Positions 27,375 through 36,957 are shown, counted from the first letter of the stretch. The stretch is DNA of 64,000 nt from Pedobacter sp. Leaf176 (GCF_001424305.1 NZ_LMPD01000002.1:688280-752279), one strand, 5' to 3'. Numbers and translations are program-made. The notes: generated by a model from the sequence alone, not told the origin.

Positions 27375-28574
27375 TTAGATTCCATACTCCTTTTTCCACA
27401 ATTGTTTATTGCCGGAATAAATTGCCTCATTGCACATCGCAACACAAATCGCTGCCTGCGTTCCGGTTTTCACATTCGATGCCGGGAGTTTCCCTGAAAT
27501 AATCGATTCGTAAAATTCTTCGAGGGCATAATTTGTTCCATCAAGCGTTAGCTTATCCAAAATCGGGATCCCACCGTCCTGGTTGACCACAATTTTGCTC
27601 GCACCAGTTACACCATCTACAATGCCCAGCTCTTTTTTCGTTTCGGGTTCCGGATAAAATATGCCTGTATTTGTGAGTAAAGAAACGGAGCCTTTTGTAC
27701 CTTTAATTTTGAAAAGATAACCATCGTGCGCATTTCCACAAGTTGCACCGAAATTACCAATCATACCTGCCCGCTCATACCTAAGCATCGATTGAATATT
27801 ATCACAAGTTTCGCGACCATCCTTAAAAACATCGATTCCCCCAACACCAGTAATTTCATCAGGTTGTGTTTCAAATGCCCAATTGATAAAGTCGATTTGA
27901 TGCGAAAGCAGTTCAGCCGCCAAACCGCCGGAATATTCCTTATACATCCGCCAGTTAATCTGACGCTCTAGTTTGGGATCAGTCACTTTTCTCCGCCAGT
28001 TCCCGTTTCTGTCCCAACGGCAATCCACCTGCGAAACCTTGCCAAGATAGCCGGTTTTAATCATCTCTTTTACCCTGAAATACAACGGAGAATAGCGATA
28101 CTGATAACCGACCTGATAAACCAGTTTAGGATGTTTCAAAACCAAATTCCTCAATTCCAAAGCCTGAGCAATGTTGTAAGTCATGGTCTTTTCAACATAC
28201 ACATGTTTGCCTGCAAGTACGGCATCCTTTGCAATTTTAAAATGTTCGCTTAAAGGCGTTGCAATAAAAACTGCATCAATTGTTTTATCATCTAAAACCT
28301 TTTGGGATTCTTTAATAGCCTTTGCAGATGCCGGAACATACTTTTTGGTTTCCTCCAATCGAAAATCCAAAACATCGCAGTAAGCAACAATATTAAATTT
28401 TGCAGGCATTGATTTGATAACAGAAAGAACACCTTTCCCCCTGTCTCCGCAGCCAATCATGGCAATATTGATAATTTTCTCCCGATCTAAACTCAAGTTA
28501 GCCAACACATTTTCAGCCGCTAAAACACCGGAACCAAACAATGCCGACTTTTTTATAAACGAACGACGATGCAT
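27375..28574 (-). CDS. Exported Gfo/Idh/MocA-family oxidoreductase
   Basis: The 399-residue protein begins MHRRSFIKKSALFGSGVLAA, a Tat-like signal. The Rossmann domain follows (NIAMIGCGDRGKGVLSVIKS), then the family motif YVEKTMTYNIAQA (EK-P-type catalytic Lys region) and the C-terminal alpha/beta domain (AAELLSHQIDFINWAF). It likely oxidises or reduces a sugar with tightly held NAD(H) in the periplasm. It is last in a four-gene leftward operon, abutting the DUF1080 gene without a gap. Confidence 0.9.
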   Translation of the reverse strand: MHRRSFIKKSALFGSGVLAAENVLANLSLDREKIINIAMIGCGDRGKGVLSVIKSMPAKFNIVAYCDVLDFRLEETKKYVPASAKAIKESQKVLDDKTIDAVFIATPLSEHFKIAKDAVLAGKHVYVEKTMTYNIAQALELRNLVLKHPKLVYQVGYQYRYSPLYFRVKEMIKTGYLGKVSQVDCRWDRNGNWRRKVTDPKLERQINWRMYKEYSGGLAAELLSHQIDFINWAFETQPDEITGVGGIDVFKDGRETCDNIQSMLRYERAGMIGNFGATCGNAHDGYLFKIKGTKGSVSLLTNTGIFYPEPETKKELGIVDGVTGASKIVVNQDGGIPILDKLTLDGTNYALEEFYESIISGKLPASNVKTGTQAAICVAMCNEAIYSGNKQLWKKEYGI

Positions 28575-29936
28575 CTATAACTGTTTAATTTTTATGGTTC
28601 TGAAATCTACTTTGTTACCATGGTCTTGAAGTAAGATATGGCCCTTAGGAGCCTCACCGAAGTTTTTCCAGTCTTTATATTTACTTATAGAAACGAGTTT
28701 TTTAAATTCTTCCGAACCACGAACATATTCCAGAACTTTTACGCCATTTAGGTAATGCTCTACCTTATTATTTGGATAAACAATTAAACGGGCATTATTC
28801 CAACTGCCGATTGGGCGAAGGTAACGTGGCTCTTTTTTCGACGTAATTAAATCGTATAACGATGCAAGCGTACGGTTTCCATCTCTTCCTAATTTAGCAT
28901 CGGGATGTAAGACGTCATCCAAAACCTGATACTCCAGACCAATTGCTGAACCTGTATTCTTTTCGCTTAACGTAACAAAATATTTAACCCCGCTATTTGC
29001 GCCGGGTGTAAGTTTAAACTCAAACGACATGTCAAAAGCCGAGAATTCTTCTTTAGTTACAATATCGCCACCATTTGTAGATTCTGCACCACTTGATGGT
29101 TCCACGCTGATTACCCCATTTTCTATCTTCCAGCCCTTTTCAGGAAAGGCATTTTTATATGCGCCAACCCAGCCGGCATTACTTTTTCCATCGAAAAGTA
29201 ATTTATAACCCTCCGATCTTTCGTAAGCTGATAAAGTGTTTGGCGTTAAATTTACCGCATAAATTCCTTTCGGAAAAGCCTTTGATTTTAAGCCCTCCGT
29301 CTGGATATTGATGTTTTTAAAATAAACTTTTTTACCATCATTGCCCAATTCATTTCCTATGCCATGCACTTGCAAACCAATAAAACCGGATTTATCCAGG
29401 GTATCGATAACATAAGCAACAGGCCTTCCGTTCACCCATGTTTTGAGTTCGTTACCGATATTTTCGATGCGATAATGATTAAATTCATTCTTTTTATACA
29501 AGGGTTTTGCTGATGGATTTAACTCCAAAGGATACAACCATAACCGTCGCGCCTCATCGTAAACACCTCCGGTCCAAGATCTTGAAGTTGGGTCGATTTC
29601 GACCTGGCGACCAAAAACTAATCCTTTCCCATTATTACCCTCCGGCTTAATATGGCTACGTGTTTGAATACCTGAATTCGTGGTTTCGCCCTCTAATTTT
29701 ACATCCAGTTCGAGAATGAAATCTCCGTATTCCTTTTCAGTAATCAGGAAAGAATTTGGTGTTCCTTTCGTCATGGTGCCTACAATTGCACCATCTTCAA
29801 CTTTGTAAGGTGCGGCTCCAGCTACTGCTTTCCAGCCTGTTAAAGTTTTGCCATCGAAAAGCGGTTTTGCTTTTTGTGCGGCAGCTGATAGACTAATTAA
29901 AGAAAGGGCCAGGATACTATATTTTTTGATTAACAT
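28575..29936 (-). CDS. Double DUF1080 protein (3-keto-glycoside hydrolase/hydratase-like)
   Basis: The protein has 453 residues from ATG 29936, with signal peptide MLIKKYSILALSLISLSAAAQ. It contains two concanavalin-like DUF1080 domains in tandem (about 25-215, LFDGKTLTGWKAV; about 235-450, LFDGKSNAGWVGAYKNAF). Family members act on 3-keto-sugars formed by Gfo/Idh/MocA dehydrogenases. The upstream in-frame ATG at 29969 lies inside an inverted repeat and would place 11 residues before the signal peptide, so it is rejected. Confidence 0.9.
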   Translation of the reverse strand: MLIKKYSILALSLISLSAAAQKAKPLFDGKTLTGWKAVAGAAPYKVEDGAIVGTMTKGTPNSFLITEKEYGDFILELDVKLEGETTNSGIQTRSHIKPEGNNGKGLVFGRQVEIDPTSRSWTGGVYDEARRLWLYPLELNPSAKPLYKKNEFNHYRIENIGNELKTWVNGRPVAYVIDTLDKSGFIGLQVHGIGNELGNDGKKVYFKNINIQTEGLKSKAFPKGIYAVNLTPNTLSAYERSEGYKLLFDGKSNAGWVGAYKNAFPEKGWKIENGVISVEPSSGAESTNGGDIVTKEEFSAFDMSFEFKLTPGANSGVKYFVTLSEKNTGSAIGLEYQVLDDVLHPDAKLGRDGNRTLASLYDLITSKKEPRYLRPIGSWNNARLIVYPNNKVEHYLNGVKVLEYVRGSEEFKKLVSISKYKDWKNFGEAPKGHILLQDHGNKVDFRTIKIKQL

Positions 29937-29955
29937 GTTTAATTTATATGGATTT

Positions 29956-30025
29956 ACCACCTGAGACACCTAAGAGCGACTTAGTTAATATATCATCTTA
30001 GGTTTTCTTAGGTGTCTCAGGTGGT
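29956..30025. repeat. Perfect 20-bp inverted repeat between operon genes
   Basis: ACCACCTGAGACACCTAAGA (29956-29975) is the exact reverse complement of 30006-30025, with a 30-nt AT-rich centre. It fills most of the 98-nt gap between the second Gfo/Idh/MocA gene and the DUF1080 gene. There is no T-run after either arm. It could be a mobile palindromic element or an mRNA-processing hairpin. Confidence 0.85.
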
Positions 30026-30034
30026 GAAAATTAA

Positions 30035-31390
30035 TTAATATTTAAAAACTTTTCCGTTTGCGATTACTTCTTGCCTGCCTTCATCAAAAACAGATTTTGC
30101 TCCGGTACGCACCGCAGCATTTGTCATGATGTTTGCAATTGAATGTGAGTAGCCGGCTTCAACTGGTGCGTTTGGCGTTTTACGACTGCGAACACATTCC
30201 ATCCAATTCCTCATGTGACCCGAAGTTAATGAATCACCGCCCATGTTTGCGCCTGTTGCGGCCTTGATTTCTGTTTTACTTAAATCAAATTCGGGCAACA
30301 AATTAGCTTTCATGCCCATTGCCGATGCCTCCTGTTGTCTTAATCCACCTTTGGGAGAAACTTTGTTCGTAATTAAGTTGAGTTCTCCACCGTTCGAATA
30401 ATAAACTTCGCCAACATCGCCAACGCTATTTTGCATTCGCGAGGTAAAAGTAACCTGAAATCCATCTTCCGAATTCGGCTGACCGTAATCAAAAACCGCC
30501 ACCATCGAATCCCAGTTTCTACGGCCATCTTTCCAGGTGTAAATTCCACCATTGGCAACAACACTTCTTGGATGTTTTAAACCAGTAAACCAATGCACCG
30601 TATCGATTTGGTGCGACATCCACTGACCTGGCATTCCTGAAGAATATGGCCAGAACAGACGATACTCTAAATATTTCCTTGGGTCGAAAGCCTCATTAGG
30701 ACGGTTTAATAGAAATCTTTTCCAATCAATATCTTCTTCTTTAAGCTTTGCGACTAAATCCGGTCTGCGCCAACGGCCAGGCTGATTCACATTCCAAACC
30801 AAATCTACCGCTGTAATTGGCCCGAATTTTCCATCCTGAATATATCTTGCAGCGTTTGCATAATTCTCTCCACTCCTGCGTTGAGAACCAATCTGAATAA
30901 TTCTATCCGTCGCTTTTACAGCTTTAAGTGCTGCTTTGGCATCGTCCATCGTTTCGGCGAAGGGTTTTTCTACATAGGCATCGCAGTTTGCTTTTACGGC
31001 TTCAATGGTGTGTAATGCATGCTGAAAATCTGCCGTGCTGATGATTACCGCGTCTAAATCTTTAGTGGCATAGAGTTCATCATTATTTCTGCAAGCCTTA
31101 ATATCGTGTCCGAATTTTTGTTTCAAATGCGCAATTCCTAAATCCCTGCGGTAACTCCATAAATCGGAAAGGCCAACTACATCAAAGTTTAATTCTTTGT
31201 TGTGATTTAAAAAACAAGGCAGTAGCGTATCTTTAAAACGGTCTGAAAACCCAACAACACCAACACGTACCCTATCGTTGGCCCCAATGATTCGGCCGTA
31301 GCTTTTTGCATTCATACCCATCGTACCGGCATAAGTGGCGGCCGCGAATATGGCAGATTGTTTAATAAATGTTCTCCTGGAATTTTCCAT
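30035..31390 (-). CDS. Exported Gfo/Idh/MocA-family oxidoreductase (second copy)
   Basis: The 451-residue protein starts MENSRRTFIKQSAIFAAATY, a twin-arginine signal. Rossmann motif VRVGVVGFSDRFKDT and EK motif YVEKPFAETMDDAKAA are followed by WMSHQIDTVHWFTGLKHP. It is longer than the first copy by a C-terminal part (about 330-451, ending ANGKVFKY). It is distinct enough from the operon partner to suggest a separate step, one oxidation and one reduction. Confidence 0.9.
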   Translation of the reverse strand: MENSRRTFIKQSAIFAAATYAGTMGMNAKSYGRIIGANDRVRVGVVGFSDRFKDTLLPCFLNHNKELNFDVVGLSDLWSYRRDLGIAHLKQKFGHDIKACRNNDELYATKDLDAVIISTADFQHALHTIEAVKANCDAYVEKPFAETMDDAKAALKAVKATDRIIQIGSQRRSGENYANAARYIQDGKFGPITAVDLVWNVNQPGRWRRPDLVAKLKEEDIDWKRFLLNRPNEAFDPRKYLEYRLFWPYSSGMPGQWMSHQIDTVHWFTGLKHPRSVVANGGIYTWKDGRRNWDSMVAVFDYGQPNSEDGFQVTFTSRMQNSVGDVGEVYYSNGGELNLITNKVSPKGGLRQQEASAMGMKANLLPEFDLSKTEIKAATGANMGGDSLTSGHMRNWMECVRSRKTPNAPVEAGYSHSIANIMTNAAVRTGAKSVFDEGRQEVIANGKVFKY

Positions 31391-31417
31391 AATATGGTTA
31401 ATGGCAAAAATGAATTA

Positions 31418-32281
31418 TTAATTCTTATAAACTTGTTCGATTTGTCTGTTTAAATACTGAAAGCAAAAAGCCAGCTGCGTATCTGAATAATCGCTCCCCG
31501 CCTCAACAAAAACCGGCCCTCTATACTTTGCTTTTTTTAAAGCTTGTATATAAGCCGTAAAATCATCGCCCTTAATTCCGGGCAATGTTCGTTCATCGTT
31601 TTCTGCAATTTCGCAGTGAATAAGCAAATCTCTGGCATCTATAATGTTTTGAGGAGGCTCTTGTTCTCTTCTCATATGGAAAATATCCGCATTGAGTTTA
31701 AAATTTGGATGATTTACTGACCTCACAACTTCGGCTGCAGATTTTACAGTATTGATAAAATTGGTTTCTGTGTGTTGAAGGTTTTCTAATGCAATTTTAA
31801 CCTTATATTTTGCTGCAATAACAGCTATTTTTTTACACAGCAATACGAACTCCGTTGTCGCTTTTTTAACATCGTAATTCTCTGGTAGGCGTCGGGCTGC
31901 TCCACTTCCCAGCACAATCAAACTTACTTTTGCTTGCTGTGCTCTTTGAAATAAACTATCAACATATGCAAGTACCCTGGCTTCATTAACTTTCGGTCCA
32001 GCTATCTTCATTTCGCCAGGAAACATCACATTGCACATGTAGAGTTTGGCTTTGAGTTTTCCGATGTTTTTTAAATTTTGTTTGAATTTTTCTTCTGAAA
32101 GAGACGGGGCAATCATTTTGCCCACGGATGCGCCCATTAATTGGAACCCTGATGCTATAATTAGGCTGTCTTTTTCTATTGTAGTAACTATACCTAAAGG
32201 GATTGATGGCTTTGTTTCCCATCGAAAACCTGATAAGAACAATGAAAGTAAAATTGAGCCAATAAAAATTTTTAATTTCAT
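31418..32281 (-). CDS. Exported xylose-isomerase-like TIM-barrel protein (sugar isomerase/epimerase or lyase)
   Basis: The 287-residue protein has a signal peptide (MKLKIFIGSILLSLFLSGF). Its AP-endonuclease-2-like barrel shows KIALENLQHTETNFI, FKLNADIFHMRREQEPPQNI, HCEIAEN and GPVFVEAGSDYSDTQLA, consistent with a metal site of Glu/Asp/His residues. It is first in the four-gene operon and 27 nt before the second Gfo/Idh/MocA gene. In comparable operons such proteins isomerise or cleave 3-keto-sugars; the exact reaction here is inferred. Confidence 0.86.
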   Translation of the reverse strand: MKLKIFIGSILLSLFLSGFRWETKPSIPLGIVTTIEKDSLIIASGFQLMGASVGKMIAPSLSEEKFKQNLKNIGKLKAKLYMCNVMFPGEMKIAGPKVNEARVLAYVDSLFQRAQQAKVSLIVLGSGAARRLPENYDVKKATTEFVLLCKKIAVIAAKYKVKIALENLQHTETNFINTVKSAAEVVRSVNHPNFKLNADIFHMRREQEPPQNIIDARDLLIHCEIAENDERTLPGIKGDDFTAYIQALKKAKYRGPVFVEAGSDYSDTQLAFCFQYLNRQIEQVYKN

Positions 32282-32475
32282 TATAAACTGTATTAGCAGT
32301 GACTGGTTAGAAAGTCTTCAAGATTTATTATAATGCAAAATAAGAGTTTAACTTAATAGAATAGAAGGAGTTTGGTAACAATTTAGAAACGGGAACTGAA
32401 ACTATGCTGAGTCAGTCATGAGCATGAATTTATTAAATATCTTGATAAAACGGTGATTTCAATAATTTAGGGCAT

Positions 32476-32512
32476 AAACAAAAGCCCTTTAGAATAGGCT
32501 CCTAAAGGGCTT
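32476..32512 (-). terminator. Terminator of valS
   Basis: AAGCCCTTTAG (32482-32492) pairs perfectly with CTAAAGGGCTT (32502-32512). On the minus strand it is followed by TTTGTTT. It is 47 nt past the valS stop. Confidence 0.85.
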
Positions 32513-32558
32513 GGTCGAAACCTATAACATTTTAAAAACCTCATAGGTTTAATAAAAT

Positions 32559-35258
32559 TTATCCCAGCATAGCTAAACTTTCCTCTATAATCTTGATTTT
32601 AGCTTCAGCATCTGCTTTCTTATTGCGTTCATTGGCAATAATTTCTGGTTTCGCGTTTTGCACAAAGCGCTCATTACTTAATTTAGCATCAACCGATTTT
32701 AAGAAACCCTGCAGGTAAACCAAATCGGCATTTAAGCGAATACGTTCCGCATCGACATCAATATTTTCAGTTAAAGGAATGAAAAACTCATCTTTTCCTG
32801 CCATGAAAGCCGTTGCTCCCGCTATTTTATCGTTTACAATTTCTGCTTCAGAAACATTTGCCAGTTTGAAAATGATGTTCAGCCATTTCTCGTAATCAAT
32901 ATCAGAATTTACCTTTAAATTTAAAGACAAAGCCTCTTTCGGTGAAATTTGTTTCTGGTTGCGAATATTTCTAATTTCAGCAACGACAGTTTTAATTACT
33001 TCTGCATCTTTCAGCAATTTCTCATCAATTAAACCACCTGTTGGGAACTCAGCAACAATGCAACAGTCCATTTCTCCGCGCGCGGCAAACAAATCATCAT
33101 GCCATAGTTCTTCAGTTAAGAATGGCATATTTGGGTGCAATAACCTGATGATATTTTCAAAGAATCCAACCGTTGCTTTATAGCTCTCCGCATCAATTGG
33201 TTTTTGGTAAGCCGGTTTAACCATTTCCAGGTACCAGGCGCAGAAATCGTCCCAAACCAATTTATAGGTTATCATTAAAGCCTCCGATAAACGATATTGT
33301 TTGAAGTTCGCCTCGATTTCTACCAATGCTTCGTTGAAACGGCTCTCGAACCAGGAAATCGCTTGCGTATTCGGGTTTTCTAAGTTATCATCCACTTCCC
33401 AACCTTTTACCAAACGGAAAGCATTCCATATTTTTGATGCAAAATTGCGCCCTTGTTCGCAATAGCTTTCGTCGAACATTAAATCGTTACCTGCCGGAGA
33501 TGACATGAGCATACCAACACGAACGGCATCGGCACCATATTTTTCAATTAGCCCAATCGGGTCTGGTGAATTACCCAACGATTTAGACATCTTGCGCCCC
33601 AACTTATCGCGAACGATACCTGTTAGGTAAACATTTGTGAATGGTTTTTTACCCATAAACTCATGTCCGGCCATAATCATCCGGGCCACCCAGAAGAACA
33701 TAATTTCTGGCGCTGTAACTAAATCATTGGTTGGATAATAGTAATTAATGTCTTTGTTATCCGGATTTTTAAATCCGTCGAAAACAGAAATCGGCCATAA
33801 CCATGAAGAAAACCAGGTATCCATTACATCCTCATCCTGCCTCAAAAAAGGCTCTAATTGATGCTTGAATCCGGCTTTTTCAGTGTCCAAAGAGCTTTCG
33901 TCCAAATGTTTTTTCTTCCAGAATTCTTCTAATGCTTCATCTTTTGTTTTCGCAACCACCCAATTTCCTTTGTCATCGTACCAGGCCGGGATGCGTTGCC
34001 CCCACCAGAGCTGACGGGAAATATTCCAATCGCGAACATTTTCCATCCAGTGACGATAGGTATTTTCAAATTTATTCGGAATCAGGTTTACATCCCCATT
34101 TAAAACGTCATCCAGAGCGGGTTGAGCCATTTCCTTCATCTTTACAAACCATTGCATGGAAAGCTTTGGTTCGATAGCCGCATCAGTACGTTCAGAAAAA
34201 CCAACCTGAGATTTGTAATCTTCAACCTTGTCTAAATGACCGGCCTCTTCCAACATTTTGGCGATTTTTTTTCGGGCAACAAACCTATCTTCACCCACTA
34301 AAATAACTGCCAATTCATTTAAAGTTCCATCATCGTTTAAGATATCAGTTACCGGTAAATTGTGTTTCACTCCCAATTCATAATCGTTTAAATCATGAGC
34401 GGGTGTAACTTTTAAACAGCCAGTACCGAATTCCATGTCGACATATTCGTCTTCAATAACAGGAATTTCATGATTAACCAGAGGGACAAAAACTTTCTTG
34501 CCCTTCAGGTGCGTGAAACGCTCATCATGGGGATTCATACAGATTGCTGCATCAGCCATAATCGTCTCGGGCCTCGTTGTAGCAACAGTTAAATACTCCG
34601 GCTCATCTTGATTCGCGCTACCTGATTCTTGATTCTTGCTACCTGATACTTGATACTTAATATAATATAATTTCTGATTTACTTCTTTACGTATAACCTC
34701 CTCATCAGACACTGCCGTTTTACCTGCAGGATCCCAGTTTACCATGCGAATTCCGCGATAAATCCAGCCCTTTTTGTACAAGTGAATAAATGAATCGATA
34801 ACTGCCGCAGAAAGGTCTTCCTCCATTGTGAAACGAGTACGGTCCCAATCGCAGCTTGCGCCCAATTTCTTCAATTGTTCCAGAATGATGCCGCCGTATT
34901 TTTCTTTCCACTCCCAGGCATATTTCAAAAATTCTTCACGGGAAAGGTCTTTTTTATTGATGCCTTGCTCCTTTAACATGGCCACAACTTTCGCTTCTGT
35001 AGCAATAGATGCATGGTCCGTTCCCGGAACCCAGCAAGCATTTTTTCCCTGCATACGGGCTTTACGAATCAGAACGTCCTGAATCGTGTTGTTTAACATG
35101 TGCCCCATATGCAGTACCCCCGTCACATTTGGCGGCGGAATTACGATGGTATAAGGCTCACGCTCGTCAGGTTCTGAATGAAAAAATTTCTTCGACAGCC
35201 AATAGCTATACCATTTATCTTCTGTTTCTGCAGGATTGTAATGTGTGGAAATGCTCAT
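32559..35258 (-). CDS. valS: Valine--tRNA ligase
   Basis: The 899-residue class I synthetase has the HIGH-type motif HMGH at 50-53, a CP1 editing domain with TVATTRPETI, the KMSKS motif in GRKMSKSLGNSPDPIGL, an anticodon-binding domain and a C-terminal coiled coil (about 835-899, ending AKIKIIEESLAMLG). An oddity is an insertion-like Ser/Asn/Gln-rich stretch at about 204-218 (SGSKNQESGSANQD), just before the editing domain, whose DNA is made of GATTCTTGATTCTTG/GATACTTGATACTT repeats. The frame is kept, so the gene is probably functional. Confidence 0.97.
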   Translation of the reverse strand: MSISTHYNPAETEDKWYSYWLSKKFFHSEPDEREPYTIVIPPPNVTGVLHMGHMLNNTIQDVLIRKARMQGKNACWVPGTDHASIATEAKVVAMLKEQGINKKDLSREEFLKYAWEWKEKYGGIILEQLKKLGASCDWDRTRFTMEEDLSAAVIDSFIHLYKKGWIYRGIRMVNWDPAGKTAVSDEEVIRKEVNQKLYYIKYQVSGSKNQESGSANQDEPEYLTVATTRPETIMADAAICMNPHDERFTHLKGKKVFVPLVNHEIPVIEDEYVDMEFGTGCLKVTPAHDLNDYELGVKHNLPVTDILNDDGTLNELAVILVGEDRFVARKKIAKMLEEAGHLDKVEDYKSQVGFSERTDAAIEPKLSMQWFVKMKEMAQPALDDVLNGDVNLIPNKFENTYRHWMENVRDWNISRQLWWGQRIPAWYDDKGNWVVAKTKDEALEEFWKKKHLDESSLDTEKAGFKHQLEPFLRQDEDVMDTWFSSWLWPISVFDGFKNPDNKDINYYYPTNDLVTAPEIMFFWVARMIMAGHEFMGKKPFTNVYLTGIVRDKLGRKMSKSLGNSPDPIGLIEKYGADAVRVGMLMSSPAGNDLMFDESYCEQGRNFASKIWNAFRLVKGWEVDDNLENPNTQAISWFESRFNEALVEIEANFKQYRLSEALMITYKLVWDDFCAWYLEMVKPAYQKPIDAESYKATVGFFENIIRLLHPNMPFLTEELWHDDLFAARGEMDCCIVAEFPTGGLIDEKLLKDAEVIKTVVAEIRNIRNQKQISPKEALSLNLKVNSDIDYEKWLNIIFKLANVSEAEIVNDKIAGATAFMAGKDEFFIPLTENIDVDAERIRLNADLVYLQGFLKSVDAKLSNERFVQNAKPEIIANERNKKADAEAKIKIIEESLAMLG

Positions 35259-35607
35259 GAAAAATTGTTATAAAAGCCCAAAAATAGCTAATTAAGCTGA
35301 AAGACTAAAGTGTAAAGCTAAAAGTTTGGCGCAATACAATTCGCCTTTTTTAGAGGGCGCCTGAAAGGCGGTGTTTATTTGATTATTTGAAAAGTAAGGG
35401 CAGCTTTTGTTATAAGGTTAGTCAGTGTGAAGTTGCAAAGATCTGTATCAAAATTATCTTCGATGCAATCAGTTTTAGAATTAGGTTGAACTTAAAAAAA
35501 CAGACAACATTAAATGTTGGTTAAAAAAAAGCAGGAAAAAGCTTAAGGATGCGGTTGAGGAGTTTAGAATGAATCACACGTAGCTTTCGGCTTTTTTTTA
35601 AGCCTCA
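35259..35607. other. Intergenic region, no recognised gene
   Basis: About 350 nt upstream of valS and downstream of the Uma2 pair. It has scattered short inverted stretches (CGCCT-GAA-AGGCG near 35368) and AT-rich DNA. No ORF, RNA or clear terminator is supported. Confidence 0.45.
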
Positions 35608-36246
35608 TTAATCCAAATTTTCGAAAACATCATCCAGAGCCAGCTCAAAACCTGGTAAAACCGATGAGGTAATTTTCTCGCTTAATGTAAATATTTTCGA
35701 CGGCTGAAATTTTCCTGACTCATTCAGGCTATAAATTAAAATATTTTGGTCGCTTTGGCTTACCACCCAATATTCTTTTACACCAAATTCTTCGTAAACC
35801 TGGTATTTATAAAGCAGTTCTTTTTTGTTGTTTCCTGGCGATAAAATTTCAATGACAAGATCAGGAGCACCAATACAACCACGATAGTCTAATTTACTTT
35901 TATCGCAGATTACACAGATATCAGGCTGCAACACAGTAAATACCTCTTTGTCCTCTGTACTTTCTTTTGGAAACCGGACATCAAAAGGTGCTGCGTAAAC
36001 CTCACAAGATCTATTTTTTAAAAAATTTACTAACAGATTAGAAATCCTAATCGATATCTTTTGATGTATGCGTGATGGCGCAGGACTCATCTTAAAGATT
36101 TTACCTTTAATGAGTTCTACCCGATCCGGAAAAAGCCAGTTTAAATAATTCGCGTAGCTATAAGTTAATGATGCATCAATATCGTTAAGTTCATTAACGG
36201 GCTCGTCATGCAAATCTGAATACGGAACTGGCTTATTCATAACCAA
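35608..36246 (-). CDS. Uma2-family putative restriction-like nuclease (DUF820), copy A
   Basis: The 212-residue protein belongs to the DUF820/Uma2 PD-(D/E)xK group. The core reads VLQPDICVICDKSKLDYRG, APDLVIEILSPG and YEEFGVKEYWVV, giving Asp, Glu and Lys in the order expected for the nuclease fold. There is no signal peptide. It is a close paralogue of the next gene upstream, with the same length and near-identical second half. Physiological role is unknown; the family is widespread, with many copies in cyanobacteria. Confidence 0.9.
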   Translation of the reverse strand: MVMNKPVPYSDLHDEPVNELNDIDASLTYSYANYLNWLFPDRVELIKGKIFKMSPAPSRIHQKISIRISNLLVNFLKNRSCEVYAAPFDVRFPKESTEDKEVFTVLQPDICVICDKSKLDYRGCIGAPDLVIEILSPGNNKKELLYKYQVYEEFGVKEYWVVSQSDQNILIYSLNESGKFQPSKIFTLSEKITSSVLPGFELALDDVFENLD

Positions 36247-36318
36247 ATACGTTAAATTTTGTAGTATGTTAAATTAATGAAATTGTCTTTCGGTTTATTT
36301 CCGATTTTTTTTGAGCAG

Positions 36319-36957
36319 TTAATCCAGGTCGTGAAATACTTCATCTAGTAATAACTCAAAACCTGGCAAAACTGATGAAGAAACTTTCTCACTTAAGGTA
36401 AATAGTTTAGAAGGCTGGAATTTCCCTAAATCATTCAGGGTATAAATTAAAATACTTTGGTCGCTTTGGCTAACCACCCAATATTCTTTAACACCAGATT
36501 CTTCGTAAACTTTGTATTTATGCAACAGTTCCATTTTCGTATTTCCTGGCGATAGAATTTCAATTACAACATCAGGAGCACCGATACAACCACGATAGTC
36601 TAATTTACTTTTATCGCAAATTACACAAATATCAGGCTGTAGTACTGTAAAAATAGCTGCATCAGCTTTGCTTTCTTTCGGGAAACGAACGTCAAAAGGT
36701 GCAGAATAAACTTTACAATTTTGTTTTTTAAGAAAATTGACAAGTGGATTGAAAATGTTTCTTGAAACCTCCTGATGCACTCGTGATGCTGCAGGACTCA
36801 TTTTAAAGATTTTGCCCTTAATCAGTTCCACTCTATCCTCAAAAAGCCAATTTAAATAATTTGCATAGCTGTAGGTTAGCGACGCATCAATCTCGTTAAA
36901 TTCATAAACGGGTTCATCATGTAATTCAGGATATGAAATTGGCTCAGACATAACCAA
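36319..36957 (-). CDS. Uma2-family putative restriction-like nuclease (DUF820), copy B
   Basis: This 212-residue paralogue shares the start MVMSEPISYPELHDEPVYEF and the PD-(D/E)xK core (VLQPDICVICDKSKLDYRG, APDVVIEILSPG, YEESGVKEYWVV). It lies 72 nt upstream of copy A on the same strand and 22 nt downstream of the P-type ATPase, so all three may be read together. Differences are concentrated in the middle (about 75-105), which suggests duplication followed by divergence. Confidence 0.9.
   Translation of the reverse strand: MVMSEPISYPELHDEPVYEFNEIDASLTYSYANYLNWLFEDRVELIKGKIFKMSPAASRVHQEVSRNIFNPLVNFLKKQNCKVYSAPFDVRFPKESKADAAIFTVLQPDICVICDKSKLDYRGCIGAPDVVIEILSPGNTKMELLHKYKVYEESGVKEYWVVSQSDQSILIYTLNDLGKFQPSKLFTLSEKVSSSVLPGFELLLDEVFHDLD

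Noticed and set aside
34605..34649. ValRS frameshift or disruption by the repeat
   Set aside because: The frame is kept on both sides and all catalytic motifs are intact.
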